Shown here: positions 48,469 through 57,793 of the stretch, one piece after another | Layout: each line of letters starts with the position of its first letter | Position numbering within the stretch: the first letter of the stretch is position 1 | NCBI RefSeq assembly: GCF_014534645.1 | Contig: NZ_JACVQF010000101.1 | Coordinates: forward strand, 62,001 to 126,000 | Reading direction: 5' to 3' | DNA length: 64,000 nucleotides | Origin: Streptomyces griseicoloratus | GTDB taxonomy: Bacteria > Actinomycetota > Actinomycetes > Streptomycetales > Streptomycetaceae | The notes under the pieces: model-generated | Told to the model about the DNA's origin: nothing | The model's database searches: none | What the model saw: only the letters and a program-made list of their open reading frames with translations | Made by a program: the position numbers and the translations under genes

Positions 48469-49707
48469 TTGCCCAGCCCTTACCGCGCCCTGTTCGCCGC
48501 CCCCGGCACGAAGGGTTTCTCCACCGCGGGCTTCCTCGGCCGGATGCCGCTGTCGATGATGGGCATCGGCGTGGTGACGATGATCTCCCAGCTGACCGGG
48601 CGGTACGGGCTGGCCGGCGCCCTGTCGGCCACCATCGCGCTCGCCGCCGCCGTGGCGGGACCGCAGGTCTCGCGGCTGGTGGACCGGTACGGGCAGCGGC
48701 GGGTGCTGCGCCCGGCGACGCTGGTGTCGCTCACCGCCGCGGCCGTGCTGCTGGCGGCCGCGCACTACGAGTGGCCGGACTGGGTGCTGTTCGTGGCCTG
48801 TGTCGGCATCGGCTGCGTGCCGAGCGTCGGCGCGATGGTCCGGGCCCGCTGGGCCGCCCTGTACCGGGGCACCCCGCAGCTGCACACCGCGTACTCCTTC
48901 GAGTCCGTGGTGGACGAGGTCTGCTTCATCTTCGGGCCGATCATCTCCATCGGCCTGTCCACGGCGTGGTTCCCGGAGGCCGGTCCGCTGCTGGCCGCCT
49001 GCTTCCTGGCGACCGGCGTCTTCTGGCTGACCGCGCAGCGCGCCACCGAGCCCGAGCCGCACCCGCGCGAGAAGCACGGCGGCGGCACGGCGCTGAGCTC
49101 TCCCGGCCTGCAGGTCCTGGTGGCCACGTTCGTGGCGACGGGGACGATCTTCGGGGCGGTCGACGTGGTCACGGTGGCGTTCGCCGAGGAGGAGGGGCAC
49201 AAGGCGGCGGCCAGTCTCGTGCTCGCCGTGTACGCGGCCGGCTCCTGCGTCGCGGGCATGGTCTTCGGGCTGCTGCGCTTCGCGGGGGCGCCGGAGCGCC
49301 GCTGGCTGCTGGGCGTCTGTGCGATGGCCGTGAGTATGATCCCCCTCCTACTGGTCGGGAACCTGCCGTTTCTGGCCGTGGCGCTGTTCGTTGCGGGTCT
49401 GTCCATCGCTCCCACGATGATCACGACCATGTCCCTCATCGAAGAGCACGTACCGCGCGCGCAGCTGACCGAGGGCATGACCTGGGTGAGCACCGGGCTG
49501 GCGGTGGGGGTCGCGCTCGGCTCCTCCGCGGGCGGCTGGGTGATCGACGAGGCCGGGGCGCGCACGGGGTACGGGGTTCCGGCGGTGGCCGGGGCCGTCG
49601 CGGTCGCGGTCGGTTTCCTCGGGTACCGCCGGCTCAAGCGGCCGGCTCCGCGTCGGGGAGGGACCGTTGGTCGGCACAGCGAGCGGGAAGAGCGGCACGT
49701 GGCGTAA
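48469..49707 (+). CDS. Major facilitator superfamily transporter
   Basis: A 412-residue MFS protein with about 12 hydrophobic segments and the conserved loop 2-3 motif in RLVDRYGQRRVLRPA. The start is TTG at 48469, supported by GGAG 6 nt upstream and by the N-terminus PSPYRALFAAPGTKGF. No ATG is nearby. Periplasmic and cytosolic loops are short. The 3' end overlaps the lactone-oxidase gene by 41 nt, suggesting coupled expression. Substrate unknown; the layout is that of a drug or sugar efflux carrier. Confidence 0.85.
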   Translation: MPSPYRALFAAPGTKGFSTAGFLGRMPLSMMGIGVVTMISQLTGRYGLAGALSATIALAAAVAGPQVSRLVDRYGQRRVLRPATLVSLTAAAVLLAAAHYEWPDWVLFVACVGIGCVPSVGAMVRARWAALYRGTPQLHTAYSFESVVDEVCFIFGPIISIGLSTAWFPEAGPLLAACFLATGVFWLTAQRATEPEPHPREKHGGGTALSSPGLQVLVATFVATGTIFGAVDVVTVAFAEEEGHKAAASLVLAVYAAGSCVAGMVFGLLRFAGAPERRWLLGVCAMAVSMIPLLLVGNLPFLAVALFVAGLSIAPTMITTMSLIEEHVPRAQLTEGMTWVSTGLAVGVALGSSAGGWVIDEAGARTGYGVPAVAGAVAVAVGFLGYRRLKRPAPRRGGTVGRHSEREERHVA

Positions 49708-50986
49708 CTGGGGCGGAAACGTCTCGGCGCATCCCCTGCGGGAGGTCGCTCCCGCCTCCGTCGAGGAGCTGGCCGAGGCGGTGCGTGCGGCCGCCGAGGA
49801 CGGGCTGCGGGTCAAGGCCGTCGGCACCGGCCACTCCTTCACGTCCATAGCCGCGACGGACGGCGTGCTGATACGCCCTCACCTGCTGACGGGTATCCGC
49901 GCCATCGATCGCGATGCCATGACGGTCACGGTCGAGGCCGGCACCCCGCTCAAGAGGCTCAACGCGGCCCTCGCGCGCGAGGGGCTGTCGCTGGCCAACA
50001 TGGGCGACATCATGGAGCAGACGGTCTCCGGAGCCACCAGCACGGGCACGCACGGCACCGGCCGCGACTCCGCCTCGATCGCCGCCCAGATCCGGGGCCT
50101 GGAACTGGTCACGGCGGACGGCTCGGTCCTCACCTGCTCCGAGAAGGAGAACCCGGACGTCTTCGCCGCCGCCCGCATCGGCCTGGGCGCGCTGGGCGTC
50201 GTCACCGCGATCACGTTCGCCGTGGAGCCGTTGTTCCTGCTCACGGCCCGCGAGGAACCCATGCCCCTCGCCCGGGTCCTCGCCGAGTTCGACGAACTGT
50301 GGGCCGAGAACGAGCACTTCGAGTTCTACTGGTTCCCGCACACCGGCAGCACCAACACCAAGCGCAACAACCGAAGCGCGGGCCCGGAGAGGCCGGTGGG
50401 CCGGCTCCAGGGCTGGTTCGAGGACGAGTTCCTCTCCAACGGCGTCTTCCAGGTGGCCAACTGGGTCGGGCGCGCGGTGCCCGCCACCGTGCCGGCGATC
50501 GCCCGGATCTCCAGCAGGGCGCTGTCGGCGCGGACCTACACCGACATTCCGTACAAGGTCTTCACATCTCCGCGCCGGGTGCGCTTCGTGGAGATGGAGT
50601 ACGCCGTTCCGCGGGAGGCCGTCGTCGAGACGCTGCGCGAACTGAAGACGATGGTCGACCGGTCGCCGCTGCGGATCAGCTTCCCGGTCGAGGTGCGCAC
50701 CGCGCCGGCCGACGACATCACGCTGTCCACCGCCTCCGGCCGCGACAGCGCGTACATCGCCGTCCACATGTTCCAGGGCACGCCCTACCGGGCGTACTTC
50801 ACGGCCGCCGAGCGCATCTTCACCGCGCACGAAGGGCGGCCGCACTGGGGCAAGGTGCACACCCGGGACACCGAGTACCTCTCCCGGGTGTATCCGCGCT
50901 TCACCGAGTTCACGGCGCTGAGGGACCGCCTGGACCCTGATCGCCTGTTCCAGAACGACTACTTGCGGAGGGTTCTGGGGCCGTAG
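49667..50986 (+). CDS. D-arabinono-1,4-lactone / alditol oxidase-type flavoprotein
   Basis: 439 residues from a TTG at 49667 with GGGGAGGGA just upstream. The N-terminal FAD domain has VKAVGTGHSFTSIA, whose H56 is the likely covalent FAD attachment, and SGATSTGTHGTGRDSASIAA. The C-terminal ALO domain ends with GRPHWGKVHTR, the hallmark HWGK motif. Members oxidise sugar lactones or alditols with O2, giving H2O2. The start lies inside the 3' end of the MFS gene (41 nt overlap), pointing to co-expression. Its own last 77 bp overlap a convergent gene. Confidence 0.88.
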   Translation: MVGTASGKSGTWRNWGGNVSAHPLREVAPASVEELAEAVRAAAEDGLRVKAVGTGHSFTSIAATDGVLIRPHLLTGIRAIDRDAMTVTVEAGTPLKRLNAALAREGLSLANMGDIMEQTVSGATSTGTHGTGRDSASIAAQIRGLELVTADGSVLTCSEKENPDVFAAARIGLGALGVVTAITFAVEPLFLLTAREEPMPLARVLAEFDELWAENEHFEFYWFPHTGSTNTKRNNRSAGPERPVGRLQGWFEDEFLSNGVFQVANWVGRAVPATVPAIARISSRALSARTYTDIPYKVFTSPRRVRFVEMEYAVPREAVVETLRELKTMVDRSPLRISFPVEVRTAPADDITLSTASGRDSAYIAVHMFQGTPYRAYFTAAERIFTAHEGRPHWGKVHTRDTEYLSRVYPRFTEFTALRDRLDPDRLFQNDYLRRVLGP

Positions 50987-51803
50987 CCGAGGCGTCGGGG
51001 GCCGGGCCCGTGGCGTCGCCGGAGACCTCGCCCTCCGTGGCCCCGGGGGTGGGCGTCGGGCTGGGCGCGGTGCCGCCGCCGTCCGGCGACGCGCTGCCCG
51101 ACGGCTCGGTGCCGCCGGTCTCCCCGGCCGTGCCGGACGGAGCGTCCGTCGGCGCGCCCCCGCCGGAACCGGGCTCCTCGGAGTTCCCCGCGTTCCCGGA
51201 GGTGCCCGAGGTCCCGGAGTCACCGGTGTCCTCCTCGTCCCCGGTGCTTCCCGAGTCCGAGGAGGAACCGCTGCCGCCCGAGAAGGCGTTGCCCACGGTC
51301 GTGCTGCCGCCGCCGCTCATGCTGTGGCCGGAGGCGAGTTCGTACACGGTGATGCCGGTCATCGTGACGCCGAACACCACAGCCGCCGCGACCAGCGGCC
51401 GCTTCCAGCTCTTGACCCGCGCGCGGTAGACGGTGCCCTCGGTGAACTCGCCGGGAGCCGGTGGCGCCTGCCCCCCGGCCTGGTTCCTGGCCGGTTCCAC
51501 GGCCTGCGTCCTGGTGTGCGTCCCGCTCCGCTCCCGGGTCACCACCGCGGTGCTGCGGATCTGTTCCCCGGTCCGCTTGAAGAAGTGCTGGAAGAGCGTG
51601 CCGCCGCAGGTGGCGATGACGCTGACCAGGCCGGCGCCGAGGATCGTGCCGTAGACGCCGAAGGACGAGGCCAGTTTGGCGGCGATCACCGCCGCCAGGG
51701 CGCTGCCCGCGACCTGGGGCACGCTCAGGTCGATCCGCTTGCGCTCCCCCTCCGCCTCCGTCCGCACATCCGTCCCATCGACGACATCGGGCCTTTCACG
51801 CAT
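50910..51803 (-). CDS. Membrane protein with a long Ser/Gly/Pro-rich tail
   Basis: A 297-residue protein starting at ATG 51803. A cytoplasmic N-terminus is followed by a hydrophobic stretch (about 28-70, LSVPQVAGSALAAVIAAKLA and on). A second span is at about 135-155 (RPLVAAAVVFGVTMTGITVY). About 140 residues of Ser/Gly/Thr/Pro/Glu-rich low-complexity sequence end the protein. The tail probably spans or decorates the cell wall. Its last 77 bp overlap the convergent lactone-oxidase gene in another frame, on the opposite strand. Function unknown. Confidence 0.7.
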   Translation of the reverse strand: MRERPDVVDGTDVRTEAEGERKRIDLSVPQVAGSALAAVIAAKLASSFGVYGTILGAGLVSVIATCGGTLFQHFFKRTGEQIRSTAVVTRERSGTHTRTQAVEPARNQAGGQAPPAPGEFTEGTVYRARVKSWKRPLVAAAVVFGVTMTGITVYELASGHSMSGGGSTTVGNAFSGGSGSSSDSGSTGDEEDTGDSGTSGTSGNAGNSEEPGSGGGAPTDAPSGTAGETGGTEPSGSASPDGGGTAPSPTPTPGATEGEVSGDATGPAPDASATAPEPSASSRSGTGDQGPGGPSAP

Positions 51804-52275
51804 CCCCGGACCTTGCCTGTCTTTCCCGTACGTGGTTGATCAACTGCACGAGAAGGGGACGTACGGACGAAACCATTAGTTCCGTTTCTGGTGATTGCGT
51901 GAAATACGACACGCCGGAGATCGCGGGAATCGCACCAGGGACGGCCAAGTGCCGCCTCCCGCCAGAAGTTGGACGGCGCGCCAATCCACGCACGTGGCCC
52001 GAATGGAGTACTGTTGCGAGCCCTGGGTCCGGTCTCCCGACCGGGGGTCCAGGGCCTTGAAGGACCGCCGGGAGGGGGCTAGTTGCACAGGGTGACGGAG
52101 TTGGTCACTTAGCGTTGCGAACAGGTAACCGTGCCATAACGGCGATCCAGGGCCCGCGCCCGACACGCCGGGCAACTCGGCAAGGTTGTGGCAGGCTGCA
52201 CCCGGGCAGGCCACACTCGACAGAGCGGAAGCAGCGACGCACGTGACGTCGGCAGGCACCACCCGGGAGGTCCCC
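51804..52275. other. Intergenic region upstream of sepH
   Basis: 472 bp between a divergent membrane-protein gene and sepH. It holds the promoters of both, and a compact hairpin at 52020-52055. No gene supported. Confidence 0.45.
52020..52055. other. Two-tier hairpin upstream of sepH
   Basis: Outer stem GCCCTGG/CCAGGGC (52020-52026 with 52049-52055) and inner stem CCGGTC/GACCGG (52029-52034 with 52039-52044), loop TCCC. It lies 221 nt before the sepH ATG; it may be a leader structure or an attenuator. Confidence 0.4.
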
Positions 52276-53325
52276 ATGCCCGAACTGCGTGTCGTGGCCG
52301 TCTCGAATGACGGCACACGGCTGGTGCTGAAGGCTGCGGACAGCACGGAGTACACGCTTCCGATTGACGAACGGCTCCGCGCCGCCGTGCGCGGCGACCG
52401 TCCCCGCCTCGGCCAGATCGAGATCGAGGTGGAGAGCCATCTCCGCCCCCGCGACATCCAGGCGCGTATACGAGCCGGTGCGACCGCGGAAGAGGTCGCC
52501 CAGATGGCCGGCATCCCCGTCGATCGCGTACGGCGCTTCGAGGGTCCCGTGCTGGCCGAGCGCGCCTTCATGGCGGAGCGGGCCCGCAAGACCCCCGTCC
52601 GCCGCCCCGGCGAGAACTCCGGTCCACCCCTCGGTGAGGCCGTGCAGGAGCGGCTGCTGCTGCGCGGTGCCGAGAAGGACACCGTCCAGTGGGACTCCTG
52701 GCGCCGCGACGACGGCACGTGGGAGGTCCTGCTGGTCTACCGGGTGGCGGGCGAACCGCACTCGGCGAGCTGGACGTACGACCCGCCCCGGCGGCTCGTC
52801 CAGGCCGTCGACGACGAGGCACGCGCGCTGATCGGCGAGTCCGACGACCTCGCGGCGCCCGAGCCCAGCTTCCCGTTCGTCCCGCGCATCGCCCGGCTGC
52901 CGCGCGACCGGCCGCTGGACCGGTCCCTCGACCGGGAGCACCGGGAGCGGCCGAGCCTGCCCTCGCAGGCGTCCGAGCCGGCCGAGGAGAGCACGGGCGA
53001 GCGCGAGCGGGACTCGCTGACCAGCCTGCTGGAGGCGGTACCGAGCTTCCGGGGCGACCTGGTCGTCCCCGAGCGTCCCTCGGAGACGCCGGAGGAGCCC
53101 GACGAGGAAGAGCCCGTGGCGGAGGAGCCCCCGGCGCCCGCCGCGTCGGCCGGTTCCGCCTACGCCGACGTCCTCATGCCCCGTTCCGTGGGCAGCCACC
53201 GTGACCGGCTGGTCGGCGCCACCGACCGCCAGGCCGAGGCCGACGGGGTCCGTCCGGGCCGCCGCGCGGCGGTGCCGAGCTGGGACGAGATCGTGTTCGG
53301 GACCCGCCGGAAGAAGCAGGAGTGA
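52276..53325 (+). CDS. sepH: SepH, FtsZ-associated cell-division protein
   Basis: A 349-residue protein from the ATG at 52276 (RBS GGAGG). The N-terminal DUF3071 domain (about 1-170) begins MPELRVVAVSNDGTRLVLKA and includes a helix-turn-helix-like motif AGATAEEVAQMAGIPVDRVR. The rest is a disordered acidic, Pro/Glu-rich linker with a conserved short C-terminal motif VPSWDEIVFGTRRKKQE. This is SepH of Streptomyces, which binds FtsZ and helps it form stable Z-rings at sporulation septa. A convergent terminator follows. The identity is clear from both ends of the protein. Confidence 0.92.
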   Translation: MPELRVVAVSNDGTRLVLKAADSTEYTLPIDERLRAAVRGDRPRLGQIEIEVESHLRPRDIQARIRAGATAEEVAQMAGIPVDRVRRFEGPVLAERAFMAERARKTPVRRPGENSGPPLGEAVQERLLLRGAEKDTVQWDSWRRDDGTWEVLLVYRVAGEPHSASWTYDPPRRLVQAVDDEARALIGESDDLAAPEPSFPFVPRIARLPRDRPLDRSLDREHRERPSLPSQASEPAEESTGERERDSLTSLLEAVPSFRGDLVVPERPSETPEEPDEEEPVAEEPPAPAASAGSAYADVLMPRSVGSHRDRLVGATDRQAEADGVRPGRRAAVPSWDEIVFGTRRKKQE

Positions 53326-53326
53326 G

Positions 53327-53367
53327 ACGGAGCAGGGCCGCCCCGCACGGGTGCGGCCCTGCTCCGT
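53327..53367. terminator. Bidirectional terminator between sepH and the rhodanese gene
   Basis: Perfect 14-bp arms (53327-53340 with 53354-53367) and a 13-nt loop, beginning 1 nt after the sepH stop and ending 11 nt before the convergent gene's stop. Confidence 0.85.
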
Positions 53368-53378
53368 TCCCGGCCGGT

Positions 53379-54230
53379 CTACTGGGGGTCCGGTCCCACG
53401 GCGACCGGCCGCTGCGGGTCGGACGACCACTCCGACCAGGACCCCACGTACAGCGCGGCCGGAATGCCCGCCACCGCCAGCGCCAGCACCTCGTGGGCGG
53501 CGGAGACGCCCGAGCCGCAGTAGACGCCGACCTCGCTGCCGTCGGCGGCACCCAGCGTCTTGAACCGGGCGCGCAGTTCCTCCGCGGGCAGGAACCGGCC
53601 GTCCGCCGCCACGTTGTCGGTGGTCGGTGCGGACAGGGCGCCCGGGATGTGACCGCCGACCGGATCGATCGGCTCGACCTCACCCCGGTACCGCTCCCCC
53701 GCCCGCGCGTCGAGCAGCACCCCGGACCGGGCCAGTGCCGCTGCCGCGTCGGCGTCCAGGAGCCCCGCCGCACCGGATGCCGGTACGAAGTCGCCGGGTG
53801 CCGGCGCGGGCAGGTCCGTCGACAGCGGGCCCTCCCAGTGCGGCAACCCGCCGTCGAGCACTCGCACGTCCGGGTGACCCGTCCAGCGCAGCAGCCACCA
53901 GGCACGGGCCGCGGCCCAGCCCTGCCCGCCGTCGTACACGACGACCGGCCGCCCGGACGACACGCCCGCCCGGCGCATGGCGGCACCGAACTCCGCGATG
54001 TCCGGCAGCGGATGCCGCCCGCCCCCGCCCGGCGCGGAGGCGAGTTCCCTGTCCAGGTCGACGAAGACGGCACCCGGGATGTGCCCGGCCGCGTACTCGG
54101 CGCGGCCGTCGAACGAAGGCGCGCCGGCCGCCTTGGCCATGCTCAACTGCCAGCGGACGTCGAGCAGGACCGGCGGGTTCGCGCCCGCCAGGTCGCTCGC
54201 GAGTTCGGATGCGGAGATGATGGCGTTCAT
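53379..54230 (-). CDS. sseA: Two-domain rhodanese sulfurtransferase
   Basis: 283 residues from the ATG at 54230; an earlier ATG three codons upstream is possible. Two rhodanese domains: the first (about 7-125) is inactive, with VVVYDGGQG in the loop. The second (about 155-275) has the catalytic cysteine C238 in VYCGSGVSA. It transfers sulphur from thiosulphate or mercaptopyruvate to cyanide or thiol acceptors. It is convergent with sepH, as is usual for sseA in Streptomyces. Confidence 0.88.
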   Translation of the reverse strand: MNAIISASELASDLAGANPPVLLDVRWQLSMAKAAGAPSFDGRAEYAAGHIPGAVFVDLDRELASAPGGGGRHPLPDIAEFGAAMRRAGVSSGRPVVVYDGGQGWAAARAWWLLRWTGHPDVRVLDGGLPHWEGPLSTDLPAPAPGDFVPASGAAGLLDADAAAALARSGVLLDARAGERYRGEVEPIDPVGGHIPGALSAPTTDNVAADGRFLPAEELRARFKTLGAADGSEVGVYCGSGVSAAHEVLALAVAGIPAALYVGSWSEWSSDPQRPVAVGPDPQ

Positions 54231-54536
54231 GGCCACCATCCTCGCGCACCGGGTGGCCGACTCGTCGATGTCGGGCTACTCTGCCCGCCGGACAGCATCG
54301 GTCACGAGGCGTACCGGATCGGGCACATGCTGTACAGCCGATCGACACCCGCCGGCCGTCGCACGGAAACCGAAACGGACGGGAGACCGGGCATCAGGCA
54401 TTCCCCGGACCACCGGACCGACCGCCGGAAGAGCCCGGAGGGCGCGGCGCCGAAACCGGTGCCGGCAGTCGGCACGGGGGTCCGTCGGGGAGCGGAAGCG
54501 GAGCACGGCCCCACGAGGGCCGAGAAGAGAGTGACG
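54231..54536. other. Intergenic, divergent promoter region
   Basis: 306 bp between the divergent rhodanese and VOC genes. No supported gene, hairpin or repeat; it presumably carries both promoters. Confidence 0.35.
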
Positions 54537-55337
54537 ATGACCGACGCACGGGGGCCGGCGGGCCGGCCGGGCGGGAGCGACGCCCGGCACGCGCCCGGCG
54601 CACCCTGCTGGGTGAGCCTGATGGTGCACGGACTGGCCGCGACCCAGCGGTTCTACGGGGCGCTGTTCGGCTGGGAGTTCCGGCCAGGCCCTCAGCAACT
54701 GGGCCCCTACGCGCGGGCTCTGCTCGACGGGCGGGAGGTGGCGGGCATCGGGCAACTGCCCCCGGACCGTCGGCTTCCGATCGCCTGGACGCCGTACCTG
54801 GCCTCGGACGACGTGGACCGGACGGCCGAGGCGGTGCGTTCGTGTGGTGGCACGGTCGGCGTGGGGCCGCTGGACGCGGACGAGGCCGGGCGCATGGCCA
54901 TCTGTTCCGACCCCGCCGGCGCCGTCTTCGGCGTCTGGCAGGCGGCGGCCCATCTCGGCACGGCCGTCACGGGAGTGCCGGGCACGCCCGCGTGGAACGA
55001 GCTGATGACCTTCGAGTCGGCGGGCGTCGTCAAGTTCTACGCGACCGTGTTCGGCTACGAGCAGGAGTCGGCGGTCTCCGCCGGCCACGACTACGTGACC
55101 CTGCGCCTGGGCGGCCGGCCCGTCGCCGGCGTCCACGGCGTCGGCAGCGCCCTGCGCCGCGACCGGGGACCGCACTGGATGACGTACTTCGAGGTGGCCG
55201 GCCTCGACGAGTCCCTGGAGCACCTCGTCGGGCTGGGCGGTCATGTCCTGGAACCGGGCCGGGACAGTGCCCTCGGCCGGGTGGCGACGGTGGCCGATCC
55301 GGAGGGAGCGCGGTTCTCGCTGCTGCAGAGCCCGTGA
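54537..55337 (+). CDS. VOC-family protein with two glyoxalase-like domains
   Basis: 266 residues from the ATG at 54537 (RBS GAGAAGAGAG); a GTG two codons earlier is possible. After a disordered 20-residue start there are two glyoxalase/bleomycin-resistance-type domains (about 22-130 and 145-262). The first has CWVSLMVHGLAATQRFYGAL and GWEF, the second AWNELMTFESAGVVKFYATV. It resembles the actinobacterial CFP30B-like group. Several expected metal ligands are absent, so binding rather than catalysis is possible. Function unknown. Confidence 0.8.
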   Translation: MTDARGPAGRPGGSDARHAPGAPCWVSLMVHGLAATQRFYGALFGWEFRPGPQQLGPYARALLDGREVAGIGQLPPDRRLPIAWTPYLASDDVDRTAEAVRSCGGTVGVGPLDADEAGRMAICSDPAGAVFGVWQAAAHLGTAVTGVPGTPAWNELMTFESAGVVKFYATVFGYEQESAVSAGHDYVTLRLGGRPVAGVHGVGSALRRDRGPHWMTYFEVAGLDESLEHLVGLGGHVLEPGRDSALGRVATVADPEGARFSLLQSP

Positions 55338-55379
55338 GGCGCAGCCGGTCGGCTCGGTCCGGTCCGGCCGCGGTCGCCG

Positions 55380-56591
55380 CTATCCGGGGGAGCCGACGGG
55401 GATGCGTACGGTCTCCACCCAGTGCGGGGGCCGCGGTGCGCCGTCGCCGATCAGGGCCGCGACCAGGCGGCAGGACGGGGTCTCGGCGGGCCAGGGGGTG
55501 TAGCCGTCGGTGAGGACGACGACGATGGACGGGCGGTCGCGGGCCGCGAGCGCCGCGTCGATGCCGACGCGCATGTCGGTGCCGCCACCGCCGCCGAGGG
55601 TGACCTGCTCGGTGGAGGTCACCCGGGACACGGCGTGCACATCGGCGTCGCAGGCGAGGACGGTGACGCGGTTGCCGCGCACGCCGACCTCGCGCAGTAC
55701 GCCCGTGATCTCCGCCAGGGCGGCGGCGAGTTCCGCGTCGCCCATCGAGCCCGACGTGTCGACGACGACGGCCACCCGGGGCAGCGGACGGCGCAGGCTC
55801 GGCAGGACGACGCCGCGCAGCGCGGCTGTACGGCGCGACGGGCGGCGGTAGGTGTAGTCGACGGCTCCGCCGGCCCACGCCGCGGCCTCCCGGACGGCGC
55901 CGGACAGCGCCTGCCGCCAGTCCACCGTGGGTTCGAGGACCTCCTCGGCCCAGCGCTGCCAGCCCGCGGGCAGGGTGCCGCGGCTGCGTTGGTGGGCGCG
56001 CATCGCTTCGGCGGTGTGCCGGCGCAGCGCCCGGGCCTCGGCCTCGCCGAGCGGGTCGGGGCCGTCGGACGGCGCCAGTTCCCAGGGTGCCGGAAGGCCG
56101 TGGGCTCCCGATCCGCAGTCGTGTGCCCGTACGTCCGGGGGCAGTGCGTCCAGGTACGCCTCGAACAACTGCCCGTCGGGCAGGCCGAAGAGGCGTGGCT
56201 CGACGCGTCCGGCGGGCAGGCGCAGGCCGTCGGCGAGGAGGTCGTCGTTGATCTCGCAGTCCTGGGCGACGTTGAGGCGGTACCGGTCGCTGCGGCCGGC
56301 GGCGGGGAGCCGGCCGGCGCGGCCGTGGTGGTCGCGCAGCAGGTGCGCGGCCTCGTGCACCCAGACGCCCGCGAGTTCCTCCACGGGCGTGGCGGCGACG
56401 AAGGCGGGTGAGACGTAGCAGCGCCAGTGCCGGTCGACCCCCATCGTCTGCACGTCGGGGCAGGGCACGACGGTCAGGGCGTACAGGGCCGACGCCAGGT
56501 AGGGCCTGTCGTGCGCCGCGCGGTAGCGGGCGGCGAGCAGTTTGGTCGTGTCCAGGTCCCCGCGGGATTCCGTCATGCCCGCGGACCTCAC
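55380..56591 (-). CDS. VWA-domain protein with metallopeptidase-like HExxH motif
   Basis: A 403-residue protein, last gene of the four-gene operon. The N-terminal DUF2201-type region has H79-E80-A-A-H83 (VWVHEAAHLLRDHHG) with a DCEINDDLL helix (about 111-119) that can supply the third metal ligand. The C-terminal VWA domain (about 270-395) has the MIDAS sequence DTSGSMG at 278-284, followed by GGGGGTDMR and LTDGYTPW, so a metal-dependent adhesion site is intact. The GTG at 56591 overlaps the stop of the ATPase gene (GTGA); an ATG at 56576 behind GTGAGG is the alternative. MoxR/VWA pairs act as chaperone machines. Role here unknown. Confidence 0.85.
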   Translation of the reverse strand: MRSAGMTESRGDLDTTKLLAARYRAAHDRPYLASALYALTVVPCPDVQTMGVDRHWRCYVSPAFVAATPVEELAGVWVHEAAHLLRDHHGRAGRLPAAGRSDRYRLNVAQDCEINDDLLADGLRLPAGRVEPRLFGLPDGQLFEAYLDALPPDVRAHDCGSGAHGLPAPWELAPSDGPDPLGEAEARALRRHTAEAMRAHQRSRGTLPAGWQRWAEEVLEPTVDWRQALSGAVREAAAWAGGAVDYTYRRPSRRTAALRGVVLPSLRRPLPRVAVVVDTSGSMGDAELAAALAEITGVLREVGVRGNRVTVLACDADVHAVSRVTSTEQVTLGGGGGTDMRVGIDAALAARDRPSIVVVLTDGYTPWPAETPSCRLVAALIGDGAPRPPHWVETVRIPVGSPG

Positions 56592-57793
56592 CGGCCGCCG
56601 GGCAGGGCCCCGGACATCTGCAGCAGGTCCAGGAACCCGTCGATGCCGGGCGGCACGGGCCAGTCCAGACGGCGCATCGCCGCCAGGTCGGTGGCGGCCC
56701 GCGCGGCCACGTCCGGTACGCCCGCGTCCACGGCCTTGGCCAGGACCGTCCAGCCGGCCTCCCAGCGAGGCCGGGTGGGATCACTCTGGATGGCGGCGAC
56801 CACCGCGATGAGGAAGGCCAGTTGCCGGTCGCCGCGCTCGGGCAGGGCGAACGCACCGGGGTCGGCGAGGACCCGCTCGGGGTCGGGCAGGTCGAGGTGT
56901 TCCAGGTAGGACAGCAGCTCGATGCCCGCACCGTCCCCGACGGCACCGGTGAGCGCGGCGGCCAGCGCCTCACGGCCGGCGCCGGTCGCGTAGCCCGTCG
57001 CGAGCAGCCGCAGCGCCATCTCCCAGGTTCGCGGGGACGGCCACGACCGGCCCCGGGCCTCGGCGTCGGCCGGTATGTGGTGGACCAGGCCCGGGCGGGC
57101 GGTGAGGAAACCGGAGACGGCGCCGCGTGCCCGTGCGACGGCGCCGGGCACCTTGGCCGCGTCGACCAGGGGGACGGCGACCTCGGGCCAGGTGCCGGCC
57201 ATGCCGCGGGCGACCGTGGCGGGGTCGTGGGTCCAGTGGAGATGGACGAAGCGGTTGGCGAGCGGCGGGCTGAGGTGCCAGCCGTCGGCGGCGCTGGAGG
57301 GCGGGTTGGCGGCGGCGACGATGCGGACCGCGTCGGGCAGGACCAGGCTGCCGACACGGCGTTCGAGGACGACCCGCAGCAGTGCCGCCTGCACGGCCGG
57401 CGGTGCGGAGGACAGTTCGTCGAAGAAGAGCAGGCCCTGGCCGGCACGGGCGAGCCGGACGGCCCAGTCGGGCGGGGCCATCGGCACACCGGTCGTGGCC
57501 GGGTCGTCTCCGACGACGGGCAGTCCGGCGAAGTCCGACGGCTCGTGGACGCTGGCGATGACCGTTTCCAGGGGGAGTCCGAGTCCGGCGGCGAGCTGCT
57601 CCAGGGCGGCCGACTTGCCGATGCCCGGTTCACCCCACAGCAGGACGGGCTGATTGGCCGTCACCGCGAGGGCCAGAGCCTCCAGTTGCGGGTTGGCGCC
57701 GGGCTCGGTGCGCCGGACGCGCAGCCGGGCGACGAGGTCGTCCGCGGCGGCCAGCGGGGTCGGTGCGGTGCGGGAGGCGGGTGCGGTGCTCAA
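56588..57793 (-). CDS. MoxR-type AAA+ ATPase
   Basis: 401 residues from a TTG at 57793 that overlaps the upstream stop (TTGA) and has GAGGG 9 nt before it. An AAA+ module: Walker A GEPGIGKS (54-61), Walker B LLFFDEL (121-127), sensor 1 around N163 in AAANPPSS, and a lid domain to about 290. The C-terminal 110 residues are helical. A longer reading upstream would cross the whole ankyrin gene in the wrong frame and was rejected. It should drive remodelling of a substrate together with the VWA protein encoded immediately downstream. Confidence 0.88.
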   Translation of the reverse strand: MSTAPASRTAPTPLAAADDLVARLRVRRTEPGANPQLEALALAVTANQPVLLWGEPGIGKSAALEQLAAGLGLPLETVIASVHEPSDFAGLPVVGDDPATTGVPMAPPDWAVRLARAGQGLLFFDELSSAPPAVQAALLRVVLERRVGSLVLPDAVRIVAAANPPSSAADGWHLSPPLANRFVHLHWTHDPATVARGMAGTWPEVAVPLVDAAKVPGAVARARGAVSGFLTARPGLVHHIPADAEARGRSWPSPRTWEMALRLLATGYATGAGREALAAALTGAVGDGAGIELLSYLEHLDLPDPERVLADPGAFALPERGDRQLAFLIAVVAAIQSDPTRPRWEAGWTVLAKAVDAGVPDVAARAATDLAAMRRLDWPVPPGIDGFLDLLQMSGALPGGR

